A stretch of 64,000 nucleotides of DNA from G965197675 sp965197675 (GTDB lineage: Bacteria > Chloroflexota > Dehalococcoidia > Plut-88900): assembly GCA_965197675.1 (NCBI GenBank), contig OZ240221.1, positions 1,860,001 through 1,924,000 on the forward strand, read 5' to 3'. This document shows, piece by piece, positions 18,148 to 25,938 of the stretch (positions are counted from its first letter, which is position 1; each line of letters begins with the position of its first letter). The translations under genes and the position numbers were made by a program. The notes beneath the pieces were generated by a model. It did no database searches. It was given only the letters and a program-made list of their open reading frames with translations, and was not told the DNA's origin.

Positions 18148-18370
18148 CGTACCGAATTCATAACTCGCCCGTTCAGGGCGACCTCTGCGGCATCCGCTCC
18201 TCCTATGGGGCTGTCCTCCGGCGTAGGGATGGAGATTCCCATTTCTCAATCGACACAAAATCTTCAGTCGGGATGCCGAGGGTGATGTTGACGTTGTTGT
18301 AGCTGTCTACCAGGACCTGATCGACTAGCAACCGCAGGACATCCCGGCGCTTCTCGATGGGGGATCCTTA
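18148..18370 (-). pseudogene. Antisense remnants of serine recombinase C-termini
   Basis: On the minus strand, 18148-18242 encodes SIPTPEDSPIGGADAAEVAL then NGRV..SVRHGGP. This matches the C-terminus of the recombinase remnant at 23740-23835 (IPMPDDSPIPG, EEMALNGSV, TVKNGGR). Further upstream (about 18246-18366), in another frame, it encodes RRDVLRLLVDQVLVDSYNNV then ITLGIPTEDFVSIE, typical of a second recombinase tail. There is no start, zinc ribbon or catalytic domain. The fossil faces the intact recombinase tail to tail, and the two share the attachment-like core. It is a scar of an earlier integration at the same site. Confidence 0.75.
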
Positions 18371-18643
18371 CCCTGATTTCCCTAGGCGAGTGCAGAGCCT
18401 ATATCCTTAGTTATTCGCATCCGGGGCACTGGTTTGTCAATATGGTCCGCCTTAAAACACAGCGGATGGCTAGCACCGGGGATCAATCCCCCGTATTGGA
18501 TAAACCCAGGAGGTGGTGACACCACGAACGGGCGGGGGGTAAGCCATCGCTTTATCTGTGTGGCCTCCATCATCCTTGAGAAGGGCAAGAGGCCTGTAGT
18601 TTTGCAGAGTGGTCTTACCGATGTTGTCGTAAAGCTAGCGGCC

Positions 18644-18691
18644 AGTGGGCATGTTTGCCCAGTTTTATGCCTTCCGGCAAACAGGCCCACT
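18644..18691. repeat. 16-bp inverted repeat (one mismatch) with 16-base loop
   Basis: The arms AGTGGGCATGTTTGCC (18644-18659) and GGCAAACAGGCCCACT (18676-18691) pair with a single A/C mismatch. No T-tract follows on either strand, so it is not a standard terminator. A direct repeat GCTTTATCTG lies on either side (18549-18558 and 18715-18724). It may be a recombination or regulatory structure upstream of the membrane protein gene. The rest of 18370-18780 has an open frame with no recognisable product. Confidence 0.5.
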
Positions 18692-18787
18692 CACCGACTT
18701 CAGGGTAATCCTTTGCTTTATCTGAAGTGGCTTATAATATGTCGGGCAGGAGGGAGACCAAAGTATCTGCTAGGAAAGATGAGGGTC

Positions 18788-19459
18788 ATGGACATCAACG
18801 ATATCTTCACCAAGGGGTTGGACGCCTACGACGCCTTGGACCTGTTGGGGCCCGTAGCGGTCTATGTCCTAGGAATGAGCGTTTACGCCATCTTTGTCTT
18901 CACGTTCTATCGGTTCGTAGCTTCTCGGGACATGTTCCAGCTGGACCTGACCAAGTATGAACATTCGAGGTTCCGAGGTTTGCGGTCCATGCTTCACCTC
19001 ATCTTGTATGTCCTGAAGTACATCATCATCTTTCCAATCTTTGCCTTCTTCTGGTTTGCGGTCATGACCCTCATATTGGCCTTCCTCTCAAAGGGCCAGA
19101 CCTTCTCAGAAACCCTATTGATAGCTCTCGCCACGGTCAGTGCCATCCGGGCGACATCCTACTACAACGAAGACCTGTCGAGAGACCTAGCCAAGATACT
19201 GCCCTTTGCGGTGTTGGGTATCTTCCTTATTGATGCGTCCTTCTTCACCGTTTCAGAGTCGCTGGAGGTACTGAAGGACGCTAGGTTCTATAGCGAGAAC
19301 ATCCTATACTACCTAACGTTCCTCATAGTGTTGGAGTTTGCTCTACGGCTTCTGATGGGGGTCATAACGTTCATGTCTGACGTGAAGAAGCGAGTGCTGA
19401 AACGCAATGAGTCCGCTCTCTCATCGTCAAGGGAAGAACCGCCTACGGGAGGGCACTGA
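18788..19459 (+). CDS. Integral membrane protein of unknown function
   Basis: The 223-residue protein has five or six predicted membrane segments, for example PVAVYVLGMSVYAIFVFTFY, LILYVLKYIIIFPIFAFFWF, FAVLGIFLIDASFF and ILYYLTFLIVLEFALRLLMG. It ends in a basic cytoplasmic tail. I do not recognise the family. The ATG at 18788 has GGAAAG about nine bases upstream; an ATG at 18779 is too close to that site, and the longer frame from 18434 runs through the hairpin region. A -10 like TATAAT at 18733-18738 lies upstream with a weak -35. It sits alone among recombinase and conjugation remnants, so it may be cargo or an exclusion or immunity protein. Those roles are speculation. Confidence 0.7.
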   Translation: MDINDIFTKGLDAYDALDLLGPVAVYVLGMSVYAIFVFTFYRFVASRDMFQLDLTKYEHSRFRGLRSMLHLILYVLKYIIIFPIFAFFWFAVMTLILAFLSKGQTFSETLLIALATVSAIRATSYYNEDLSRDLAKILPFAVLGIFLIDASFFTVSESLEVLKDARFYSENILYYLTFLIVLEFALRLLMGVITFMSDVKKRVLKRNESALSSSREEPPTGGH

Positions 19460-19539
19460 AGCCGGGGCGGCCTGCTCGAACAGGTGCCGGACTCCCTCAT
19501 AGACCGGTGCGGCTCATCGACCTTGCCGACCGCTGGGCG

Positions 19540-20650
19540 CTCCCTGCATCAACCTGCTGGACACCCGCATCTTCTCCGACCGCGACCGCACCGCCGACTC
19601 GGTGGTCAGGGTGGCGAAGGGGCTGTGGGAACAGTGGGGGCCGAGGATGCAGTCCATCCTCGAACAAGACCGTCAAGACCCTCCACGAGGCCAACGAGCA
19701 CCCGGAGACGGACGAGAGCAGCCAGCAACCATCCTTCACGGGCTGAAGCTGCTGTCCGACGAGACGTTCCGCAAGGGCGTGCTGAAGAGGGTCTCAGATC
19801 CCTACCTGCTTGAGTGGTGGGCCAGGGCCTTCGGGAGTTGGCACCCCCAGTACAAGGCCGAGGCCCTGGCCCCGGTGCAGACCCGCCTCTCCTACTACGC
19901 ATCTTCCAAGCGGGCGCGGGCCATTCTGGGCCAGTCCAGCTCCACCATCGACCTGCGGGAGACCATCCTCGACGGCGGCATCCTGCTGGTCTCCACCGCC
20001 CAGGAGAGCGTCGGCAGGGATGTGACTGCCCTGATGGGAGCGTCCCTCCTCAACCTCGTGGACGCCGTGATACGGGAGCAGGGGAGTCTCCCCTTGAACA
20101 GGCGGCGGGGAGCGCTGGTCGTTGTGGACGAGATGCAGTCGATGCTCTCGGAGCTCGGCAAGTCGGGGCCTCCTTCATCCTCGCCACCCAGAGCCTCGCC
20201 AAGCTCGACGACCTCTCCCGCACCATGCGCGACACCCTGCTGACCAACGTCGGGTGTCTCGCCGTCTTCCAGCTGGCGGGGAACGACGCCAGAACCCTGG
20301 TGTGGGAGCTGGGCAAGGACCGGGTGACCGAGGACGACATCACGTCGCTGCCTGTCCACCACTGCTACGTCCGCACCACTGTGGGAATCGAGCGGATGCC
20401 CGCCTTCTCGATGATGGTGCGCAAGCCGGAGGAGGGAGACCCCGCCGTCGCCGCCCTCATCCGCGCCGCGGCCTCTGGATACACCCTGACGGCCCACGAC
20501 ATCTCGGACGCCGACGCGCAGAGGAAGGTGGGCGACTACCGCAAGGCCGTCGAAGACCTGGAGAAGGGTGGGGAAGGGACGGAGGAGCAGGCCGCGCCGC
20601 AGGACCCGGAGCGCAGGAAGCAGGTCAGCAGGCGGAACACGGCGAAATAG
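19540..20650 (+). pseudogene. Frameshifted TraG/VirD4-like conjugation ATPase, C-terminal part
   Basis: The reading frames join to give a protein resembling the C-terminal half of a type IV coupling or HerA-like ATPase. It begins NLLDTRIFSDRDRT, continues with SDPYLLEWWARAF and RLSYYASSKRARAILGQSSS, then LVVVDEMQSM (Walker B) and, after a shift, GASFILATQSLAKLDD. Shifts are needed near 19666 and 19727 (a compensating pair) and near 20160. The Walker A part is missing, so the gene is 5'-truncated as well as shifted. It is followed directly by the replication-relaxation gene, as expected for a conjugative or mobilisable element. Sequencing indels could explain some shifts but not the missing front half. 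Confidence 0.75.
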
Positions 20651-20661
20651 GAGGCGCAGGA

Positions 20662-22021
20662 ATGAGGCCCGGCGGATGTGAAGAAGATCTGCTCCGCGCC
20701 CTGGCTGAGATGCCCTTCCTCGACCGCCCGGAGATGGTCGCCGTCTCCGGCTGGTCCAGGGGCGCTGTATACGAGGCCGTCGAGAGGCTGGAGACCGGCG
20801 GGTTCGCCGCCTCGGTACCCCACGCCACCGACCTCGTTACCCCGACGAGAAGGTTCCACCTCACCGCCGACGGGCTGAGCCGACTGGCCTGGGAAGAGGA
20901 CATTGACCTGGACGAACTCGTCCTCAGCCATCCCATTTCCGCCGCGTGGCGGCGCATCCTGATGGAGCGGCTCGACGCTCTCGCCGTCATGTACCGGCTG
21001 GGCGACGCCGGAGACGGCGTCGCCTACCCCATACGCTTCCGGTGGTACAAGTCCACGCCCCTGGACGTCTCCCTCGCCCTTCCCGACGGGCGCACCGTCG
21101 TCATCGTCCGGCGGGGTCTCACCTCCGACCGCACGGCCTTCTCCAATCGGATGCGGAGGCTGCGGGACGGCCCGCTCCCCGGAGCCGTCCTCGTGCTCAT
21201 GCCCGACGAGGTGGGGCTGAGACACGCCCGCAGGATGCTAACTGGCGCTCCCGTTCCCTACTTTCTGGCCCTGGAGCTGGAGGCGTCGCGGCAGGTCCCG
21301 ACGATCCGATGTGGAGTCCGCCAGCTGTCTACGCGGCCATCGACCTGCACTCGGTCCTTGACCGGACGGAGCCGGGAAGCCGGCTTCCCGCAGAACCCGA
21401 GCCGTCCCAGGCGTCCGCACCGCCGTCGCCATCGCGAAGAAGCGGTGGAGCGTGGCGCCCCTGATCCCGAAGGACCCTTTCGACTGGCGCAACGTCTCCG
21501 GCGCGAGAAGCCGACAGCTGCTCAGGAACATCGAGCACACCGCAGCCGTCCACGCCTTCGTAGCGGCCCTGGCGAGGCAGGCGGGTTTACTGGGCTGGGA
21601 GATAGCCCAGCTCGACCCGCCCTGGAGAGCGTCGAGGCACTTCTGGCACGGCGAGAGCCTCCGCTCCATCCACCCCGACGCCTTCGGCCTCCTGCGCAAG
21701 GGTGGGACGACCTGGCCCTTCTTCCTGGAGTGGGAGCGCCGAGCCGTGCGGCCCTCAACCATGTCGGAGCGCCTCGCGCCTTATCTTCGCTACTACTCGT
21801 CACACCGGCCCACCGACGACCACGGAACAAGGCCCCACGTCCTGGTCGTCTTCGACGACGACATCGCACATACCCACTTCCTGCGCGTGGCGCGGGAGGA
21901 GATGAGGGCAAAGGGGGTGATGGTTCCGCTGTGGGTCTCCCACAGGGAGGCCGTGGACGAGCTGGGGCCGCTGGGACGCGCCTGGCGCCCCCGGCCCTGC
22001 CGCCTCAATGAACAACGCTGA
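20662..22021 (+). pseudogene. Frameshifted second replication-relaxation protein
   Basis: The gene starts at ATG 20662 after a GGAGG site, 11 bases past the ATPase remnant. Its first 215 residues match the N-terminus of the protein at 9347: LLRALAEMPFLDRPE compares with LLDSLGRMPFIDSAE, and the spacing of the winged helix agrees. The frame shifts near 21300 (to PPAVYAAIDLHSVLDRTEPG) and again near 21385 (to VRTAVAIAKKRWSVAPLIPK). The last 190 residues are sound, with HPDAFG, FFLEWERR and RLAPYLRYYSSHRP. The conserved PD and LEWE residues suggest a nuclease-like fold. Two shifts imply either decay or indel errors. Confidence 0.8.
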
Positions 22022-22078
22022 AGGGAGGGGAGCGTGAGCCTCTGCGCCGCTCCCCTCCCGATAGGAGAACGAAGAGCT

Positions 22079-22357
22079 ATGCGTCCACACACCGACGATT
22101 CGAGCGGCCCCCGGAGGCGTCGAAGACGGACCATCGTCCGGCTCGACACGGCGGCCGTCTGGAAGCGGCTGGCACTGCTGAACCGCTCCCAGAACTGGCT
22201 CGCCAGGGAGATCGGGGTCAGCCCAGGTTACGTCTCCAAGCTGGTCAACGAAGGGCGAGTGCCCTCGGGATGCATCCGTTTGCGGATGCTCAAGGCCCTC
22301 GGCGTGAACGACTTTCACCAGCTTTTCAGATTGGAGGTAACAGATGACGAACCGTAA
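22079..22357 (+). CDS. XRE-family helix-turn-helix protein
   Basis: The 92-residue protein has a basic N-terminal tail (RRRRRRTIVR) and a helix-turn-helix with NWLAREIGVSPGYVSKLVNE (about residues 39-58). Recognition would be by the SPGYVSKLV helix. The ATG at 22079 has AGGAGA about ten bases upstream and is preferred over a GTG at 22034. It overlaps the next HTH gene by 14 bases, so both are co-expressed. They probably regulate the transfer or maintenance genes of the mobile element, like paired repressors of other integrative elements. Confidence 0.75.
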   Translation: MRPHTDDSSGPRRRRRRTIVRLDTAAVWKRLALLNRSQNWLAREIGVSPGYVSKLVNEGRVPSGCIRLRMLKALGVNDFHQLFRLEVTDDEP

Positions 22358-22652
22358 CGCTGAATCCCGTTTCGACGGGACCGACCGGACCACCGAACAC
22401 GGACGTGTGCTGCCATACCAGAGCGGCGTGCTGTCCGAAGACTTCAATGACCGCCTGGAACGCCTCAAGGAGGCCAGTGGCCTCACCTGGAGCGGCTTCT
22501 CCCAGACCATCGGCGTGGACCGCAAGCAGGTGCGCCGATGGCGCAGGAAGGGCGTCGAGCCCTCCGGGGGAGCCATGGAATCCCTCTACCGCTTCGCGGG
22601 CCGGTTTCCCGGCGGGCCTGGACATCCTCATGGGCAAGGGGCTTCCAGATGA
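22344..22652 (+). CDS. Helix-turn-helix protein, probably frameshifted near its end
   Basis: The protein of about 100 residues carries a helix-turn-helix, GLTWSGFSQTIGVDRKQVRR, followed by WRRKGVEPSGG. After residue 88 the annotated frame turns into a Gly/Pro/His-rich tail. In the next frame the sequence continues as AGLDILMGKGLPDEP, the conserved type of ending for this family. A one-base shift near 22605-22615 is therefore likely. The ATG at 22344 follows GGAGG and overlaps the upstream HTH gene. It is one of a pair of small regulators of the element. Confidence 0.65.
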   Translation: MTNRNAESRFDGTDRTTEHGRVLPYQSGVLSEDFNDRLERLKEASGLTWSGFSQTIGVDRKQVRRWRRKGVEPSGGAMESLYRFAGRFPGGPGHPHGQGASR

Positions 22653-22795
22653 ACCTCTGGGAGGAGGATGAGGAGAGCTAAACCAGGCCCACGGCGCCGC
22701 CGGCGCTCGCCCCAGTCCGTCCGCGCCGGCGGCCCATTTCCAGACTCGCAACGAGAGGCCAGCGGCCCAACCCACCGCCGCTGCGACTACGCAAC

Positions 22796-22996
22796 ATGAA
22801 AGATACCACCGGAAAGAACGAACACAACAGAGAGGAGCAGACGGGAGAGGACGCCCCGGAGGTGACCTACACCCCGGAGCAGCGGAGGCTCATCCTCAAG
22901 GGCCTGCGCATCTGGGCAAGGGTCGCCATCCGCTTCTACATGCGAAAGCACGGGGCCGGTTCCCTCATCGAGGACGGCGGCAAGGAGGAGGACTGA
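22796..22996 (+). CDS. Small hypothetical protein
   Basis: The 66-residue protein has an acidic N-terminus (NREEQTGEDAPEV) and a helical middle, YTPEQRRLILKGLRIWARVA, then an acidic tail. It lies in series with the HTH genes, and codon use resembles theirs. No family is recognised. It lacks a clear Shine-Dalgarno site (GCGACTACGCAAC precedes it), so it may be a coupled or non-functional reading frame. Confidence 0.45.
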   Translation: MKDTTGKNEHNREEQTGEDAPEVTYTPEQRRLILKGLRIWARVAIRFYMRKHGAGSLIEDGGKEED

Positions 22997-23063
22997 TGGC
23001 TCCCGCAGGACTCGGGAGGCTGAGATGTGCAGGAAGAAGGTACGCGGCGAGCGCTGCGGCGTC

Positions 23064-23236
23064 CTAGTACAGGATCAGGTGGGTGGGAACCAGCCGTTGA
23101 GCTTCCGGGTCCACCGCCAACGCCGGACCCTCCAGGGTGTAGGCCCTCAGCAGGGGAGGGGGCTGGTCCTCTCCAAAGACCACGATGGTGACCACGCTCT
23201 CGCTGTCTATCGTAGCCCACGCCTGTCCGTAGTCCA
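23064..23236 (-). pseudogene. C-terminal fragment of a retropepsin-like aspartic protease
   Basis: On the minus strand this segment encodes TIVVFGEDQPPPLLRAYTLE, then GPALAVDPEAQRLVPTHLIL and a stop. This is the typical C-terminus of clan AA (retroviral-like) aspartic proteases of bacteria (LLGxxTLE, LxVDPxxxRLVP). The front half with the DTG catalytic motif is missing. The fragment lies antisense inside the recombinase remnant and interrupts it, so it arrived by rearrangement. Confidence 0.6.
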
Positions 23237-23888
23237 TAAACACGGCAAGGACGCCTGCAATACTCCCAGGCTCAACGCCCGCCGTTTCGAGGAGCTGGTC
23301 ATCGGCAAGATACGTTCCAACGTCCTCACCGACTCCAACATCCGCGCCCTCGTAAAGGTCGTCGACGAGCAGACGGACAGCGTGGCTGCCGAGCAGCGTA
23401 AACGACTTGAGAACATCGAGGATGAGCTTGAGGACGTGAAGCGGAAACTGGGCCGCATCTGGCACTTCATTGAGACAGCCGACAACGTCGAGATGACCGA
23501 CGCCTCAGACCGCATTAGAGAGCACCAGGATCGTCAGGAGCGCCTTGAGGAGTTGGCGGCGGATGCTAGGGCGATTCTCTCCCAGCGCAGAGCCGTCCTA
23601 GACGACGTGGAACCCATCGCGGCCTGCGCCCAGGAGATGAGCGAGTTTCTGAAGGAGAGCGAGTTGACCGAGCGCAGGGCTTTCATCGAGACCTTCGTCA
23701 AGGAGATCGTCGTCATGCCCGGCGACGCCTTGGTGCGCTACACCATCCCCATGCCGGATGATAGCCCCATTCCCGGCAGGAACGCCGAGGAGATGGCGCT
23801 GAACGGCTCGGTTCTGTCTACCGTCAAAAATGGTGGGCGGTGTAGGACTCGAACCTACGACCCCCTGCGTGTAAAGCAGATGCTCTGA
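23237..23888 (+). pseudogene. Serine recombinase C-terminal remnant reading into tRNA-Val
   Basis: The frame begins inside a recombinase zinc ribbon (GKDACNTPRLNARRFEELV). It continues through the coiled coil (EEQRKRLENIEDELEDV-like heptads) to IPMPDDSPIPG, ALNGSVLSTVKNGG and RTRTYDPL, the last being antisense tRNA-Val sequence. The catalytic and DNA-binding domains are absent. Because the stop at 23886 lies within the tRNA gene, this recombinase must have used the tRNA-Val 3' end as its integration site. It is a fossil of an older element sharing the insertion site of the intact recombinase family. Confidence 0.85.
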
Positions 23889-23907
23889 CCAACTGAGCTA
23901 ACCGCCC
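23831..23907 (-). tRNA. tRNA-Val (anticodon TAC), CCA encoded
   Basis: The acceptor arms GGGCGGT and ACCGCCC pair, the D arm GCTCAGTTGGTCAGAGC, the anticodon loop TTTACAC and the TPsiC arm GTAGGTTCGAGTCCTAC are all present, and A73-CCA is encoded. The anticodon TAC decodes valine. A recombinase remnant on the other strand ends inside the gene, marking its 3' end as an integration site. Confidence 0.95.
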
Positions 23908-23928
23908 TTTTTGAAGATAGGTAAAAAG

Positions 23929-24005
23929 TGGCGCGCTTGGCGGGGCTCGAACCCACGACCTCGGCCTCCGCAGGGCCGCGCTCTATCCATCTGAGCTACA
24001 AGCGC
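23929..24005 (-). tRNA. tRNA-Arg (anticodon GCG), CCA encoded
   Basis: The acceptor GCGCTTG/CAAGCGC, D arm, anticodon stem CGGCC/GGCCG with loop CTGCGGA, and TPsiC arm GTGGGTTCGAGCCCCGC are all present, with G73-CCA encoded. U33 and purine 37 place the anticodon as GCG (arginine, CGC). Most bacteria read CGN with an ACG-derived inosine anticodon instead, so this is noteworthy. Confidence 0.85.
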
Positions 24006-24048
24006 ACTATTGGATCTTGGATCTAAGAAACTCTTGACATATTTGGTG

Positions 24049-24134
24049 TGGTGCCGAAGGTGGGATTTGAACCCACACGCCCTTGCGGACACTACGCCCT
24101 GAACGTAGCGCGTCTGCCATTCCGCCACTTCGGC
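24049..24134 (-). tRNA. tRNA-Leu (anticodon CAG), CCA encoded
   Basis: This is a long (class II) tRNA with acceptor GCCGAAG/CTTCGGC, anticodon stem CTACG/CGTAG, loop TTCAGGG (anticodon CAG), a variable arm TGTCCGCAAGGGCGT and TPsiC arm GTGGGTTCAAATCCCAC. A73-CCA is encoded. All elements fit leucine CTG decoding. Confidence 0.95.
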
Positions 24135-24298
24135 ACGTATCCTTAGCTATTGTTAAGAGGCATCCTTTTCCAGGGTCTCCTCACTTTGAGAGAGGCTCAC
24201 TCATCAAGGGCTGAAACTTCGGTAAAATTCGCATTTTACGAAATTGCGCCGAACTCTTCGCCGTATTTTTGACGGTATCTTCCACCGGTAAATAGTGA

Positions 24299-24373
24299 TG
24301 GTGGGCCCGCCTGGATTCGAACCAGGGACCAATCGGTTATGAGCCGACCGCTCTGCCGCTGAGCTACGGGCCC
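24299..24373 (-). tRNA. tRNA with CAT anticodon (Met or Ile2), CCA encoded
   Basis: The acceptor GGGCCCG/CGGGCCC, D arm GCTCAGCGGCAGAGC, anticodon stem GTCGG/CCGAT with loop CTCATAA, and TPsiC arm CCTGGTTCGAATCCAGG are present, with A73-CCA encoded. The anticodon CAT could be elongator methionine or lysidine-modified isoleucine 2; the sequence alone does not decide. The initiator features (C1-A72 mismatch, three G-C pairs below the anticodon) are absent. Confidence 0.9.
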
Positions 24374-24429
24374 GAAGAATACCAGAGACATCTCATTCTA
24401 TCTGAATCGCCGAGCCGCGCGCAACAGAT

Positions 24430-25498
24430 TGTACTCGTCCAGTAGATTAGTGACAGTACGGTCCTTTCTTTAGGTTTGCATGTTGCTGAAGGAACTGGAG
24501 CGGTGTGAGGTAGTCTAGAGACGGTGGGGTCTAATGGTGTTGTAGACCTGTTCCCAGTTGTGCAGAGCCTGGTTGAGGGGAGCGAGTTGCAAGGTCTTCA
24601 TGGTACAGTTCGTAGGACTCCTGGGTGTGGGTACGTTGGGCTCTCTCGACGTGGCCATTGAGCTTGGGAGAGCGGGGTGGAAGCACAAAGAGGTGGATGC
24701 CCTGTGTCTGACAGGCCTCCTTTGAGGAGGCCTGAAACTCACTGCCTCCGTCGACTTGTATGGCCTTGATCTTGAACGGCATCCTCTGGATCAACTGGTC
24801 GAGGAACAAGGTGGCGGTAGTCGCGGTAGCCCGGGTGTAGACGCCCACCACGTCCCAGCGGGAGGTGAGGTCTCTTGCCGTGTAGTGCTTGAGTATTACC
24901 CCAGGTAGGGGCCGTACGTTCAGGGTGTCCACTTCCACCAGGTCGCCGGGCTCTGTCCCCGAGTACCCCTTGGGCTTGCGGACGGCATAGGGGCGTTGGC
25001 GTATCCTCTTGCGGGCTGATACGCCGTTGCTCAGAGGCTCTATAAGGGCTCCCCGCTCCTTCAGCTTCTTCAGGACCCGTCCCACCATAGAGGTGGACAC
25101 CTCCCACCCCTCTTCTCTCAACAGCACTGCCAGCTTGTCCTTACCCCACCTAGGTCTCTGCTCCCTCATATGGAGCACTGCTAGAGCCAACTCTCTGGGC
25201 CATGTCGGCTGGCGCAATCTCCTGGGACAGCGGTACCGCTCTTCTAAGGTCTCCAGCCAGCGAGAGTCATACCTCCTCTTCCACCTATAGAAAGTCTGAC
25301 GACTTATGCCGAAGTAGCGGCAGGTGAGAGATGCGTTATGCCCGGGTCCTTCATAATAGTCGGGCCACTTCAACCACTTCCTTGCGTCTCTAGACAATTC
25401 CCTATGCTTCACTAACACCTTTGTTCCCTGCACCGTTGCACTTCGTATCTTCATGATGACACTATTCTATGTGTCACCTATCATTCTGAACGAGATCA
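24430..25498 (-). mobile_element. Insertion sequence with DDE transposase and imperfect terminal inverted repeats
   Basis: The element of about 1,069 bp is bounded by TGTACTCGTCCAGTAGATTA (from 24430) and, on the other strand, TGATCTCGTTCAGAATGATA (from 25498). These align over about 27 positions, both ending near TGACA. One transposase gene fills it. A target duplication is not obvious from the flanks. The element lies beside the tRNA cluster. A decayed copy of its tnp-proximal end occurs at 42750-42960, which fixes the outer boundary at TGATCTCG. Domain order and size suggest IS481 or a relative. Confidence 0.8.
24515..25454 (-). CDS. DDE transposase (IS481/IS3-superfamily integrase core), frameshifted near its 3' end
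   Basis: The protein starts with helix-turn-helix segments (SLTCRYFGISRQTFYRWKRR, residues 42-61) and a second HTH (VSTSMVGRVLKKLKERG). The rve catalytic core shows VEVDTL (first Asp), IQVDGGSEF (second Asp) and LNGHVERAQRTHTQESYE with the catalytic Glu. The main frame ends at 24531 with an aberrant tail. In the neighbouring frame the normal ending LQLAPLNQALHNWEQVYN then IRPHRL runs to 24515, so one base is lost or gained near 24590. All three acidic residues are intact. Whether the shift is real, programmed or an assembly error is unclear. Confidence 0.85.
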
Positions 25499-25938
25499 AT
25501 AGATATTCTTCTGGGATTCCCCCCCAAAGTTCGATGGGCCTGTCTCAGAAGAGCAAACGCCTTGTTATCCACTCGCCCTGGTAGGTTTTGTATGTGTGGG
25601 CATAGCTCCCAACCCCCCACTAGAGGGATGGTTCCCTCCGGACTCCCTCCGGGCGGACTTTTGAGACAGCTTCTTTTGTATGTGGGTATACATCCCTCAA
25701 GCTCCCTGTCAGAGGAAGAGGGATGGCGTGAGCGTGTAATACCCCTGCCTGCTGCAGGCAGGCCTCTGGGCTCCTTACGCTCGGGCTTCTTGGCCAGGGT
25801 TCCCTGGGGAGAAGAGACAAAGTGCAGGGCAGAGGCCGGGGAATTTGGTTCTCGCTCTTAAGACTGGTGGCATAATCATCACCCACCTATAATGAGGGCT
25901 ATTGCGAATGGATACCTGTTCTCCTCAGGAGGGTCAAA
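25499..25938. repeat. Gene-free region with a degenerate ~90-bp duplicated unit and a palindrome
   Basis: No credible gene lies here. TTTTGTATGTG occurs at 25586-25596 and 25674-25684, each followed 36-43 bases later by AGAGGGATGG (25622 and 25717), so two divergent copies of a unit are present. A hairpin CCTGCCTG-CTG-CAGGCAGG sits at 25744-25762. TATAAT at 25888-25893 could be the -10 of the SDR gene, although no good -35 precedes it. Confidence 0.5.

Noticed and set aside
18382..18690. 102-codon minus-strand frame through the hairpin region
   Set aside because: It runs through an inverted repeat and direct repeats, with no conserved pattern.
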